Positions 52,239-61,531 of a DNA stretch of 64,000 nucleotides are shown here, one piece after another. Below the pieces are notes generated by a model. It was not told the DNA's origin. It did no database searches and was given only the letters and a program-made list of their open reading frames with translations. The first letter of the stretch is position 1. Every line of letters begins with the position of its first letter. The DNA comes from Nocardiopsis metallicus (GTDB taxonomy: Bacteria > Actinomycetota > Actinomycetes > Streptosporangiales > Streptosporangiaceae). A program made the position numbers and the translations under genes. The stretch covers positions 6,386,001 to 6,450,000 of the forward strand of contig NZ_JACHDO010000001.1 of the NCBI RefSeq assembly GCF_014201115.1, read 5' to 3'.

Positions 52239-54218
52239 ATGACAAATCCTCAACCCCCTTCGGACCCGTCCAACTTCCCCGGCCAGCCCGGATCCGCGAC
52301 GCCTCCTCCTGCTCCGAGCGGCCCGCAGAATCCCGTTGGGGGTTCTCCCACAGGAGGCAACCCGGTCGCGCAGAACCCCTCCGGCGGACAGCCGCCGTTC
52401 GGTCCGCCCTCCGGTGGCCAACCACCCCTCGGTCCGCCACCGGGAGGACCGCCACCCGGTAACCCCGGAGGGCCGCCCCACGGTGGTCCCGGTGGCCCGC
52501 CCCCCGGTGGTCCCGGTGGCCCGCCCCCCGGCGGTCCCGGTGGCCCCGGCCAGTTCAGCGGGCCTCCGCCCGGCGGTACCCCGTCGGGTGGAAACCCGCC
52601 CTTCGGCCCGCCGCCCCCCGGCGGTATGCCCCCCGGTGGAATGCCGCCCGGCGGCATGCCCCCCGGCGGTCCGCCGCCTCCCGGTGGCCCCGGTGGCCCC
52701 GGCCAGTTCAGCGGCCCGCCGCCGCCCCTGCCCCCGCTCGGCCTCTTCAAGTCCAAGGTGGGGCGGCGCGCCGCGCTGCTGAACCTGTCCGGTGTCGGCG
52801 CGGGCTTCTTCCACCTGCGCAGCTGGGTGTTCTTCGGGATCAACCTGGCCGGCACCATCGGACTGCTGGTCGCCGCCGCCATCATGGACGCGGCCGACAA
52901 CCTGCTCACCTGGGCCCCGGTCCTGCTGGCCTGGGTCCTGCTCACCGTCGTCGTCGGCCTCTTCGTGGGCCGCCAGCACGAACGCCGCCAGATGTCACGG
53001 GGCGAACAGCCCGTGGTCAAGGGCAAGCCGGTCGTTCTCGCGGCCTGTCTCGTCGTGGTCATGATCCTCTCGCTCGTCGGCGTGTGGCAGACCGGCGAGT
53101 GGCGTCTGCGGGTCGCCGACGCCGCGCACGCCCGGGGCGACTGCGACACCGCGATCGACGTCTACGGGCAGGTCGAGAGCGGCTTCCAGCTCTCCATGTC
53201 GCCGTCGCTGATGAACAAGGCCCGCGCCGGCAGCGAGGCCTGCCACCTGCTGGACCGCGCCCAGCGCGACGTGGCCAGTGAGAGCTACGACCACGCGATC
53301 GACTCTTACATCGAGTACTTCGAGCACGACGCCTCCCGCTGGGAGGACACCGACGGCAGCGTCGCCGAGATCCACTTCAACTACGCCGGTCAGCTCGCCA
53401 CCGAGGCGGAGCAGCTCTACAGCAGCGCCGCGACCGACGAGGAGTTCGAGGAGGCCAGGGAGGCCTATCGCCAGGCCCAGGAGACCTACTCCTTCGTGGC
53501 CGAGGACTTCTCCGACACCCCGTCCGCCTCGGACGTGCCCACCGCGCTGACCGAGCTCTACGACGAGACCACCGCTGACTACGCCGGCGAGAACTGGTGT
53601 GCGGCCTTCGACCAGATCGGGATCTTCGACGACCTCGACTGGGACGCCGCCCCCGGGGTCGCCGAGCGCATCGAGGAGGAACGCCCGGACTCGGCCCTCA
53701 ACTGCGGTTGGGCCCAGATCGACTCCGGTGACCTCGAGGACGCGGAGGAGACCGTCGCCTACCTCGAGGCCAACTACCCCGACTACGACGTCGACGGCAT
53801 CGAGGAGCTGGAGCGGTACGTCGGCGCCGCGTACATCGAACGGGAGATGGACCAGGCGACCCTGATCGCCAGCAACGACATCGAAGGGTCTCCCTACGAG
53901 ACCGGTGGCGGTGACAAGGTCTCCATCCAGTACGTCAACTACACCGACGACGAGATGCGCTTCCTCTACCTGGGACCGGACGGGGCGCACGGCGAGGTCA
54001 CCATCGATCCCTGCGACGACTGCGACACCTCCGCCCCGCCCAGCAGCACGTCCTGCCTGGACGACCCCAACGCCATGGACCTGGAGCTGGACCCGGGCAA
54101 GTACCGGGTGCTGATCGGCTCGACCGGCGGCAGCATCTTCGACCGCCCCCTGGAGGGGGAAGTCGACATGAAGGCCGGTGACGTCTACGCGGACTGCATC
54201 TACATCAGTTCGGACTGA
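52239..54218 (+). CDS. large Pro/Gly-rich membrane protein with external helical and beta domains
   Basis: 659 aa; ATG start. Residues about 1-165 are a low-complexity Pro/Gly cytoplasmic region (24-bp repeats at 52467-52538 encode GGPPPGGP). Three membrane helices follow (about 202-220, 228-248, 268-286). The outside part begins with TPR-like helices (about 295-520: RGDCDTAIDVYGQVES, SYDHAIDSYIEYFEHD, EAREAYRQAQETYSFV) and ends in a Cys-containing beta domain (YVNYTDDEMRFLYLGPDGA, DPCDDCDTSAPP, GKYRVLIGSTGG). I recognise no named family. The nearby CRP-type site suggests metabolic regulation. Confidence 0.7.
   Translation: MTNPQPPSDPSNFPGQPGSATPPPAPSGPQNPVGGSPTGGNPVAQNPSGGQPPFGPPSGGQPPLGPPPGGPPPGNPGGPPHGGPGGPPPGGPGGPPPGGPGGPGQFSGPPPGGTPSGGNPPFGPPPPGGMPPGGMPPGGMPPGGPPPPGGPGGPGQFSGPPPPLPPLGLFKSKVGRRAALLNLSGVGAGFFHLRSWVFFGINLAGTIGLLVAAAIMDAADNLLTWAPVLLAWVLLTVVVGLFVGRQHERRQMSRGEQPVVKGKPVVLAACLVVVMILSLVGVWQTGEWRLRVADAAHARGDCDTAIDVYGQVESGFQLSMSPSLMNKARAGSEACHLLDRAQRDVASESYDHAIDSYIEYFEHDASRWEDTDGSVAEIHFNYAGQLATEAEQLYSSAATDEEFEEAREAYRQAQETYSFVAEDFSDTPSASDVPTALTELYDETTADYAGENWCAAFDQIGIFDDLDWDAAPGVAERIEEERPDSALNCGWAQIDSGDLEDAEETVAYLEANYPDYDVDGIEELERYVGAAYIEREMDQATLIASNDIEGSPYETGGGDKVSIQYVNYTDDEMRFLYLGPDGAHGEVTIDPCDDCDTSAPPSSTSCLDDPNAMDLELDPGKYRVLIGSTGGSIFDRPLEGEVDMKAGDVYADCIYISSD
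52467..52538 (+). repeat. 24-bp tandem coding repeat (3 copies)
   Basis: Units at 52467, 52491 and 52515, each encoding GGPP(P/H)GGP in the Pro/Gly-rich N-terminus; a 15-bp PPGGM repeat follows at about 52620-52670. Confidence 0.8.
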
Positions 54219-54411
54219 TCCGCCCCTTTCCGGCAGCGCCGCCCCAGCGGCACCTGCTGACCGAGGCACGGGCCCCGGCGCGAGGAACCCTCTGCGCCGG
54301 GGCCCGCTCTCTTGCCCGCGGGGGCGGGACCCACCCCCGGAGTTCTGTCCGGGGTCCGGCTTTGCGTACTGTGTGCTTCGGAGCACGCACACCTGAAACG
54401 GGGGTCACCAC

Positions 54412-55602
54412 ATGGGAGGGCGCACGTCCTGCTCGCTTCGGGTGGCATGGGACGACGGACTCACCGCCTACGACTTCGGGCCGCAGCACCCGATGGCGCC
54501 GATCCGGGTCGAGCTGACCATGGCGCTCAGCCGTGAACTCGGCGTCTTCGACGGGCCGGGGGCCGGCCTCCTGGATGTGGAGCCCGCCTCCGACGAACTC
54601 CTCTCCCTGGTGCACGACCCCGCCTACATCAAGGCGGTCAAACGGGCCGGGCGGACCCTGGAGCCCGACGACGCCCACATGCTCGGGACCCTGGACAACC
54701 CCGTGTTCCGCGACATGCACGAGGCCTCTGCCCTGATCTCCGGCGCCTCGGTGGCCGCCGCGAAGGCCGTGTGGACCGGGCAGAGCGCGCACGCCGCCAA
54801 CATCGCGGGCGGCCTCCACCACGCCATGCACGGCAACGCGTGGGGCTTCTGCGTCTACAACGACCCGGCGCTGGCCATCGCCTGGCTCCTGGAACAGGGC
54901 GCCAAGCGCGTCGCCTACGTCGACATCGACGTCCACCACGGCGACGGCGTCCAGAACGCCTTCTACGACGACCCCCGGGTGCTGACCATCAGCCTCCACG
55001 AGTCACCGGTGACCCTGTTCCCCGGTACCGGGCACGCCTCGGAGGTCGGCGGCCCGAAGGCGGAGGGGTACGCGGTCAACGTCGCCCTGCCGGCCGGGAC
55101 CGGCGACACCGGCTGGCACCGCGCCTTCGACGCGGTCGTCCCGCCGCTGCTGCACGAGTTCCAGCCCGAGATCCTGGTGACCCAGCAGGGCTGCGACACC
55201 CACGCCCTCGATCCCCTGGCCAACCTCACGCTCAGCGTGGACGGCCAGCGCCGGGCCTACGAGGAGCTGCACAAGCTGGCGCGCAAGACCGCGGGCGGGC
55301 GCTGGCTGCTGTTCGGGGGCGGCGGCTACGGCCTCGTCCACGTGGTGCCCCGGGCCTGGACCCACCTGCTGGCCGAGGCCGCGGGCGCGCCCATCGACCC
55401 GGACCGCGAGACCCCGCAGGGGTGGCGCGACTTCGTGCGTCAGCGCACCGGCGAGCTGGCCCCGCTCTACATGACCGACGGCCGCGGGGTCTCCTTCACC
55501 CCGTTCGAGCAGGGCTACGACCCCGGCGACCCGGTCGACAGGGCCATCCACGCCACCCGAACCGCCGTCTTTCCCAGCCACGGGATCGACCCCACCCTCT
55601 AG
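54412..55602 (+). CDS. acuC: acetoin utilization AcuC-type deacetylase
   Basis: 396 aa; ATG start. Histone-deacetylase fold: GGLHHAMHGNAWGFCVYND (catalytic His pair), YVDIDVHHGDGVQ (zinc-binding D-x-H), SLHESPVTLFPGTG, QQGCDTHALDPLANL (third zinc ligand Asp) and GGGGYG. AcuC deacetylates acetyl-lysine, classically switching acetyl-CoA synthetase on. No acetyl-CoA synthetase or acetoin genes are nearby, so the target is inferred. Confidence 0.9.
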   Translation: MGGRTSCSLRVAWDDGLTAYDFGPQHPMAPIRVELTMALSRELGVFDGPGAGLLDVEPASDELLSLVHDPAYIKAVKRAGRTLEPDDAHMLGTLDNPVFRDMHEASALISGASVAAAKAVWTGQSAHAANIAGGLHHAMHGNAWGFCVYNDPALAIAWLLEQGAKRVAYVDIDVHHGDGVQNAFYDDPRVLTISLHESPVTLFPGTGHASEVGGPKAEGYAVNVALPAGTGDTGWHRAFDAVVPPLLHEFQPEILVTQQGCDTHALDPLANLTLSVDGQRRAYEELHKLARKTAGGRWLLFGGGGYGLVHVVPRAWTHLLAEAAGAPIDPDRETPQGWRDFVRQRTGELAPLYMTDGRGVSFTPFEQGYDPGDPVDRAIHATRTAVFPSHGIDPTL

Positions 55603-55785
55603 CCCGGCCCTTCCTTCTCCGCATCACGCCGCTCTGATCACACCCTGGTGAAATCTCCTCGATTGCCGCGTGGCGCGCGTTCAGCGGGTAGGAAGGGGGT
55701 GAATACCGGGCGAACAGGAGCCTACGTCGTGGTGGTCGCGCGGCGTTTCGCATGCTCGCCGCGCAGACGAGGAAGGGGAACGCAG

Positions 55786-56583
55786 GTGACGCCGCCGACA
55801 CGCGCTGAACTCATCACCTATCTGGTTCGCACGGGGATCGCGGGGCACGTGGACACCCCACGGCAGAACAACCTGCGTCACTACCGGAGGCTCGTGCAGA
55901 AGGACCCGTACCACCAGTTCGGGCTGACCTTCTCCCACGACTGGACCGTCTCCGAGGTCCTCGCCCTGATGAACAAGCGCTGCGGTGTGGTGGGCGACGA
56001 GGAGTACGTCTGGGGGATCGACACGATCGACCCCGACCGGACCATCGACGCCCTGGAGGCCCTCGCCGACCGGCTGGCGCTGGCGGCCGATCGCCGGGAG
56101 AGCGTCATGTTCGCCACCGGCCACCCCCGCAACCTCCGGGAGACCTACCAAGCCTGGAAGGACGCCCTGGTCCGACGCGGCTGCACGGTCGTCACCGCGG
56201 CCGGCGGCTACTCCTACGAGGTGACCACGGAACGGCCCCCCAACCGCCGGATCGTGGTGTGGAAGGGCGACGTCGCCCTGGTGACGGACGGGCACCTTCC
56301 CCGGCACAGCCACCACCCCTTCGCCATGCGGGCGATTCTCGGCGAGCTCTCCGGGCGGGGCGAGCCATGGCCGCAGTTGGTCATCGCCGACCACGGATAC
56401 GCGGGTGCGGCGGGGGAGGCGGGGGTTCCCACGGTGGGCTTCGCCGACTGCAACGACCCCGCGCTGTTCCTCGCCGAACACGAGGGGAAACTACTGGTCA
56501 CGGTGCCTTTGGACGATGGTTATCTGCCGGAGGACTACGCCCCGCTGCGCGATTACGTTCTGGCCAGAGCGGGCCTTCTTTGA
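55786..56583 (+). CDS. putative phosphatase/hydrolase of an actinobacterial family
   Basis: 265 aa from GTG 55786, with GGAAGGGGAA upstream; longer frames reach 55648 without start support. Visible segments: TRAELITYLVRTGIAGHVDTP (given as TRAELITYLVRTGI and AGHVDTP), NKRCGVVGDEEYVWGIDTIDPD, MFATGHPRNLRETYQAW, VIADHGYAGAAGEAG, VGFADCNDPALFLAEHEG. The GHP/ADHG and C-terminal pattern fit proteins annotated as phosphatases next to acuC in actinomycetes; the reaction is not established. The end is 260 bp before the BldC-like gene. Confidence 0.6.
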   Translation: MTPPTRAELITYLVRTGIAGHVDTPRQNNLRHYRRLVQKDPYHQFGLTFSHDWTVSEVLALMNKRCGVVGDEEYVWGIDTIDPDRTIDALEALADRLALAADRRESVMFATGHPRNLRETYQAWKDALVRRGCTVVTAAGGYSYEVTTERPPNRRIVVWKGDVALVTDGHLPRHSHHPFAMRAILGELSGRGEPWPQLVIADHGYAGAAGEAGVPTVGFADCNDPALFLAEHEGKLLVTVPLDDGYLPEDYAPLRDYVLARAGLL

Positions 56584-56703
56584 GCAGGGCCGACCATTTA
56601 TACCCACCGTTAAACCTCATCTGACCCGTAGTCAACGCACAGCCCCGAAGACGGCACAAACGACCTTCCGCAGAAGGGAACTCGGCTCTACTCTGAAAAC
56701 GGA

Positions 56704-56739
56704 CGTGTCAGCAGTGACAGCATGACACGCTGGCGTGTC
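56704..56739 (+). promoter_or_regulatory. cluster of TGACACG/CGTGTCA half-sites
   Basis: CGTGTCA at 56704-56710, TGACA at 56715-56719, TGACACG at 56723-56729 and CGTGTC at 56734-56739 form overlapping inverted repeats within 36 bp, about 105 bp before the HTH gene. Suggests cooperative binding of a regulator, perhaps the HTH protein itself. Confidence 0.5.
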
Positions 56740-56842
56740 GGTGGGACGAGTGCAGGTTTTCCGGGGTCGCTCGACCACCGCCCGGCACGCCAGGGCTGAA
56801 GGGTAGACAAATGCTCACGTCCGGGAATGAGGGCGTCGGAAG

Positions 56843-57046
56843 ATGAACGGGAGCAAGCCGCCTCTCGAAGAGGTCAGGTTCCTGACCGTGGCGGAGGTCG
56901 CCACGATCATGCGTGTGTCCAAGATGACCGTTTACCGAATGGTGCACTCGGGAGTTCTCCCCGCGATTCGTGTGGGGCGTTCCTACCGGGTCCCCGAACG
57001 TGCCGTGCACGACTACCTCCGCGAGGCTTTCGTCGAGGCTGGTTGA
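56843..57046 (+). CDS. BldC-like / excisionase-type helix-turn-helix protein
   Basis: 67 aa; ATG with only a weak GGAAG upstream. Nearly all of it is one MerR/excisionase-type winged HTH: FLTVAEVATIMRVSKMTVYR, MVHSGVLPAIRVGRSYRVPE, AVHDYLREAF. Such single-domain proteins include BldC, a developmental regulator in Streptomyces that binds direct repeats cooperatively. A developmental role is inferred. Not linked to any integrase, so a true phage excisionase is unlikely. Confidence 0.85.
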   Translation: MNGSKPPLEEVRFLTVAEVATIMRVSKMTVYRMVHSGVLPAIRVGRSYRVPERAVHDYLREAFVEAG

Positions 57047-57285
57047 CGGCCAGGCCGGACCAGGGTGCGAGGCGACACGCCATGTGCCCGGTCCGCTGAC
57101 AACCCGGGGGGCGATGATTCCCCAGCATCGCCCCCACCGGGAAACCCTCACCTCGCCAAGCGTCACCCCGTGAACGGGACCTCATGCTCTTGTGCCGGGT
57201 CGACGGAGGGGGCTCCAGGGCATCTACTACACTTTGTCGTTGTTGTAGTCCGCCCTGTTCACACCCGGTTCGCGAGGTCCCCTTG

Positions 57286-58026
57286 ATGCCCTGTACCAGC
57301 ACAGGTACGCGACGCCGCCGTGCCGTGCCGCGCCTGTCGGCCGCACTGGCCGCCGTCCTCGCCCTGTCGGCCTGCGCCGGGGGCACCGAGATCCAGACCG
57401 GCGGCGAAGAGGACCGGTTCATCTCCGGCGACGGCAGCGCCACCGTCTTCGAGGCGGGGGAGCGCGACGCCGCCCCGGCGACCACCGGGACCACCTTCGA
57501 CGGTGACGAGCTCTCCCTGAGTGACTACGAGGGCGAGATCCTCGTGCTCAACGTGTGGGCCAGCTGGTGCGGACCCTGCCGGGCCGAGCAGCCCGTCCTG
57601 GACGAGGTGCACGCCGAGTACGGCGACTTCGGTGTGGACTTCCTCGGCGTGAACATCAAGGACAACGAGACCGCCGCGATCGCCTACACGAACAGCAAGG
57701 GCGTGCTCTACCCGAGCCTGTACGACCAGCCCGGCGAGATCCCGCAGGCCTTCCGGGGCACGGTGCCGCCGCGCGCGATCCCCAGCACCCTGGTCATCGA
57801 CCCGGACGGCAACATCGCCGCCCGGGTCATCGGCCCCACCACCTACGGGCAGCTCACCGGCCTCCTCGACCCGCTGGTAGTGGAGTTCGACTTCGGTGAC
57901 CCCGAGGAGCGCCCCCGAGTCTCCGAGAAGGAGGGCTACGGCGAGGACGCCGAGGATTCGGATGACGCCGACGCTGACGACTCGGGCGATTCCGGTGACG
58001 CCTACGCGGACGGGGACGACGACTGA
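57286..58026 (+). CDS. TlpA/ResA-like thiol-disulfide lipoprotein
   Basis: 246 aa from ATG 57286 (GAGG upstream). Signal peptide with lipobox LSAC (about 25-28), thioredoxin-like domain with active site WCGPC at 94-98 (Cys95, Cys98), and cis-Pro loop [14 protein letters not shown] long acidic Asp/Gly tail (about 210-246) is unusual for the family. It keeps apocytochrome c haem-binding cysteines reduced outside the membrane. First gene of the cytochrome c maturation operon; its TGA overlaps the ccdA ATG. Confidence 0.92.
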   Translation: MPCTSTGTRRRRAVPRLSAALAAVLALSACAGGTEIQTGGEEDRFISGDGSATVFEAGERDAAPATTGTTFDGDELSLSDYEGEILVLNVWASWCGPCRAEQPVLDEVHAEYGDFGVDFLGVNIKDNETAAIAYTNSKGVLYPSLYDQPGEIPQAFRGTVPPRAIPSTLVIDPDGNIAARVIGPTTYGQLTGLLDPLVVEFDFGDPEERPRVSEKEGYGEDAEDSDDADADDSGDSGDAYADGDDD

Positions 58027-58865
58027 TGGATCCTATCGGCGCCACCGTCCTGACCGGTTCCCTCCTGCTCGCCGCGCCCCTGGCCCTGGCCGCCGGCCTG
58101 GTCTCCTTCCTCTCCCCGTGCGTGCTCCCCCTGGTGCCCGGCTACCTGTCCTACGTCTCCGGCATGAGCGGCTCCCACGTGCGTGAGTGTCAGGCCGAGG
58201 CGGCCAAGAGCCAAGGCGGAGAAGGCGGTGCGTCCACCGGCGCGGCCACCAGCACGGTCGCCGACATCGACGCCGAACTCGCCCAGCGCCGCTGGACGAT
58301 GGTCACCGGCAGCATCCTGTTCATCGCCGGGTTCAGCCTCGTGTTCATCGCGGTGGGCGGGTTCATCGGCTGGCTCGGCGACGTCCTCATGGACTACACC
58401 GACCCCATCACCCGGGTGCTCGGTGCGCTCACGATCGTCCTCGGTCTGGCCTTCATGGGCCTCATGCCGGGGTTCGGCCGCGAGTTCCGCTTCCACCGGC
58501 TACCCCGTGCCGGACTGGCCGGGGCGCCCCTGCTCGGTGTGCTGTTCGGCCTGGGCTGGACCCCGTGCATCGGACCGACCCTGGCCGCGGTTCAGACGCT
58601 CGCCTTCATCGAGGGCGGCGCGGGCCGGGGTATGCTCCTGTCCCTCATCTACTGCGTCGGGCTGGGCCTGCCGTTCATCGTCGCCTCGCTGCTGTACCGG
58701 CGGTCGCTGAACGCGTTCGGGTGGCTCAAGCGCCACACCCGGACCGTCACGGTGATCGGCGGCGTCATGCTCGTCCTGGTCGGCCTGACCATGGTCACCG
58801 GCCTGTGGACGCAGATGACCATCGCCATGCAGGGCTGGGCCGCCAACTTCACGACGGTGATCTGA
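58026..58865 (+). CDS. ccdA: thiol-disulfide transporter CcdA
   Basis: 279 aa; ATG overlaps the previous stop by 1 nt. Six or more membrane helices with the paired redox motifs [20 protein letters not shown] near the N-terminus (Cys in helix 1) and [17 protein letters not shown] (Cys in helix 4). CcdA carries electrons from cytoplasmic thioredoxin to the ResA-like protein. An extra hydrophilic loop of about 35 residues sits between helices 2 and 3. Confidence 0.94.
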   Translation: MDPIGATVLTGSLLLAAPLALAAGLVSFLSPCVLPLVPGYLSYVSGMSGSHVRECQAEAAKSQGGEGGASTGAATSTVADIDAELAQRRWTMVTGSILFIAGFSLVFIAVGGFIGWLGDVLMDYTDPITRVLGALTIVLGLAFMGLMPGFGREFRFHRLPRAGLAGAPLLGVLFGLGWTPCIGPTLAAVQTLAFIEGGAGRGMLLSLIYCVGLGLPFIVASLLYRRSLNAFGWLKRHTRTVTVIGGVMLVLVGLTMVTGLWTQMTIAMQGWAANFTTVI

Positions 58866-58866
58866 C

Positions 58867-60528
58867 TTGACCACGAGCACGTCCGGGAACCCGGACAACA
58901 CGACCGAGGGCCAGTCCTCCGCTGCACAGCCCTCCGCCGCGCAGCACTCCGGGGCCGCCAAGGGCCCCAAGGGCCTGGGCCTCGCGGGCTGGGGGCGCTG
59001 GATCTGGCGCACCCTCACCTCGATGCGCACCGCCCTGATCCTGCTGTTCCTGCTGGCGGTCGGTGCCATTCCCGGCTCGATCCTGCCGCAGAACGTGGTC
59101 AGCGTCGACGAGGTGGCCACCTACTTCCGAGAGAACCCGGAACTGGCGCCCTGGCTGGACCGCTTCTACCTCTTCGACGTCTTCTCATCGCCCTGGTACG
59201 CCGCGATTTACCTGCTGCTCTTCGTCTCCCTGGCCGGGTGCGTGATCCCGCGTGCCCTGGTGCACGCCAAGGCGGTCCGGGCACGTCCCGTGACCACCCC
59301 GCGCAACCTGGGCCGGATGCCCTACGTGGCCCGGTTCAGCACCGACGCCGCACCCGAGACCGCTCTGGAGCAGGCCCGCAAGGTCCTCAAGGGGTACCGG
59401 GTCGAGAAGTACGGCGACTCGGTCTCCGCCGAGACCGGCTACCTGCGCGAGGTAGGGAACGTGCTGTTCCACTTCGCGCTCCTGGCCCTGCTGCTCGCCC
59501 TAGCCGCCGGATCCTTCTTCGGCTACCGCGGCAACATGCTCATCGTCGAGGGCGACGGCTTCGCCAACACCCTGCCGTCCTACGACGCCATCTACCCCGG
59601 GCACTGGACCGATACCGACGAGTTCGCGCCCTTCACGATGTATCTCGAGGAGTTCGAACCCACCTTCATCGAGGAGGGTTCACTGCGGGGGCAGGCGGAG
59701 TCGTTCGTGGCCGACATCCGCTACCGGGCAGGGGCGGATGCCCCCGAGCAGCAGCACACGCTGGAGGTCAACCACCCGCTGAGTGTGAACGGTGTCCAGG
59801 TCTATCTGCTGGGCCACGGCTACGCTCCGGAGTTCCAGGTCCGCAACGCCGAGGGCGACCTCGTCTTCGACCAGGCGGTCCCGTTCCTGCACCGCGAGAC
59901 CATGACCTATATCTCCGACGGTGTGGTCAAGGTTCCGGACACCGGCGGCGAGGAGCTCGGTTTCGTCGGGGTCTTCCTGCCCACCGCCATGGAGGACCCT
60001 GAGGGCGAGTTGGTCTCGGCCTTTCCCGGAGTGCAGAACCCGATGGTGACCGTGGAGGCCTACAAGGGTGACCTGGGCATGGTCGAGCCGCAGTCGGTCT
60101 ACCAGCTGCAGACCGCCGGCATGGAGCACATCGGGGAGTCCCCGGTGCTCGCGGTGGGTGAGACCTGGGAGCTGCCGGACGGTTCGGGGTCGATCACCTT
60201 CACCGGGGTCAAGGACTTCGTCTCCTTGCAGAGCAATCGGGACGCCGCCCGTCTACCAGCCCTGGGCGCGGCCACCGCGGCCGTCGCCGGTCTGCTCCTC
60301 ACCCTGTTCGTGCGCCCCCGCCGGGTGTGGGTACGCGCCACCGAGGGCGAGGACGGACGCACCCGCGTGGAACTGGCCGGACTCGGCAAGACCGAGGCGG
60401 CCGGGGACAACACCGAGTTCCACGAGATCACCAAGCAGCTAGCCGGACGGCTCCGGAACGAGTCGGACGACAACCCCCACACACCATCCGACCCGTCAGA
60501 GTCGACGACAAAAGGGAGTGACCGGTGA
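58867..60528 (+). CDS. resB: cytochrome c biogenesis protein ResB
   Basis: 553 aa; TTG start 1 nt after the ccdA stop. Membrane helices near about 55-75, 108-128, 205-225 and 460-480 surround a large external domain (about 230-455). Motifs: SMRTALILLFLLAVGAIPGS, YLLLFVSLAGCVIPR, LREVGNVLFHFALLALLLAL (His). With CcsB it forms the system II haem export and attachment complex. The stop overlaps the ccsB start. Confidence 0.93.
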   Translation: MTTSTSGNPDNTTEGQSSAAQPSAAQHSGAAKGPKGLGLAGWGRWIWRTLTSMRTALILLFLLAVGAIPGSILPQNVVSVDEVATYFRENPELAPWLDRFYLFDVFSSPWYAAIYLLLFVSLAGCVIPRALVHAKAVRARPVTTPRNLGRMPYVARFSTDAAPETALEQARKVLKGYRVEKYGDSVSAETGYLREVGNVLFHFALLALLLALAAGSFFGYRGNMLIVEGDGFANTLPSYDAIYPGHWTDTDEFAPFTMYLEEFEPTFIEEGSLRGQAESFVADIRYRAGADAPEQQHTLEVNHPLSVNGVQVYLLGHGYAPEFQVRNAEGDLVFDQAVPFLHRETMTYISDGVVKVPDTGGEELGFVGVFLPTAMEDPEGELVSAFPGVQNPMVTVEAYKGDLGMVEPQSVYQLQTAGMEHIGESPVLAVGETWELPDGSGSITFTGVKDFVSLQSNRDAARLPALGAATAAVAGLLLTLFVRPRRVWVRATEGEDGRTRVELAGLGKTEAAGDNTEFHEITKQLAGRLRNESDDNPHTPSDPSESTTKGSDR

Positions 60529-61517
60529 CGTACACACTCGCCGGACCGGTGGACGAGGCCATGGCGTCGGCCAGTGACACGCTGATCATCGCGATGATCG
60601 TGACGTATGCGGCCGCATTGTTCCTCTTCGCCATCGAGGCCGCCTACGGACGACGCACCAAGCTCAAGGCCGGCCGCCTCATGCCCGTGGGCGCGGGGGC
60701 CGCCGAGGGCGCGGACGACGACATCGAGGTCAACGTCCGCACCACCGAGGGCGAGGCCCAGGCCTCCCAGAGCGTGCTCGGCAAGATCGCCCTGGGCGTG
60801 ACCGCGCTCGGCTTCCTGTTCGGCGTCGCGCAGATCATCACCCGAGGACTCGCCGCGGGCCGCTGGCCCTGGGGCAACATGTTCGAGTTCATCGTGGCGA
60901 TGTGCCTGGTGGCCGTCGGCGGTCTGCTCTACGCCTCCTGGCGCTACCAGGCCCGTTTCCTCGGCGCCTTCGTCCTGGTTCCGACGCTGATCCTGCTGGG
61001 CATCGGCGTGCGCTGGCTGTACGTCGACCCGGGCCCGCTGATCCCGGCCCTGCAGTCTTACTGGGTGCCCATCCACGTGACCGCGTTGATCATCGCGGGC
61101 GGCGCGTTCATGGTCTCCGGCGTCGCGGGCATCACCTACCTCGTGGCGCACCGGGCCGAGGCGAAGAAGGCCCTGGGCGAGAAGGGCGCCGGTATCGCCG
61201 GGCGCCTGCCCAGCTCCGAGCTGCTCGACCGCATCTCGCACCGCTTCATCCTCTTCGCCTTCCCGCTGTGGACCTTCGGCGTCATCGCCGGTTCCATCTG
61301 GGCCGACGAGGCCTGGGGTCGCTACTGGGGCTGGGACCCCAAGGAGGTCTGGTCCTTCATCTCCTGGGTCATCTACGCGGCCTACCTGCACGCCCGCGCC
61401 ACCGGCGGCTGGCGCGGCCCCAAGGCGACGTGGATCAACGTGATCGGCTTCCTGACCGTCATGTTCAACTTCTTCGCCGTGAACTACATGTTCAGCGGCC
61501 TGCACTCCTACGCCTAA
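60525..61517 (+). CDS. ccsB: cytochrome c biogenesis protein CcsB
   Basis: 330 aa; GTG overlaps the resB stop. Multi-helix membrane protein with the haem-handling WWD-type motif WGRYWGWDPKEVWS (W-G-W-D at about 268-271) and conserved His near helices 5 and 7 (YWVPIHVTALI, FAVNYMFSGLHSYA). It attaches haem to apocytochromes c outside the membrane with ResB. Last gene of the operon. Confidence 0.94.
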   Translation: MTYTLAGPVDEAMASASDTLIIAMIVTYAAALFLFAIEAAYGRRTKLKAGRLMPVGAGAAEGADDDIEVNVRTTEGEAQASQSVLGKIALGVTALGFLFGVAQIITRGLAAGRWPWGNMFEFIVAMCLVAVGGLLYASWRYQARFLGAFVLVPTLILLGIGVRWLYVDPGPLIPALQSYWVPIHVTALIIAGGAFMVSGVAGITYLVAHRAEAKKALGEKGAGIAGRLPSSELLDRISHRFILFAFPLWTFGVIAGSIWADEAWGRYWGWDPKEVWSFISWVIYAAYLHARATGGWRGPKATWINVIGFLTVMFNFFAVNYMFSGLHSYA

Positions 61518-61531
61518 CCCCGCACTCCAAC

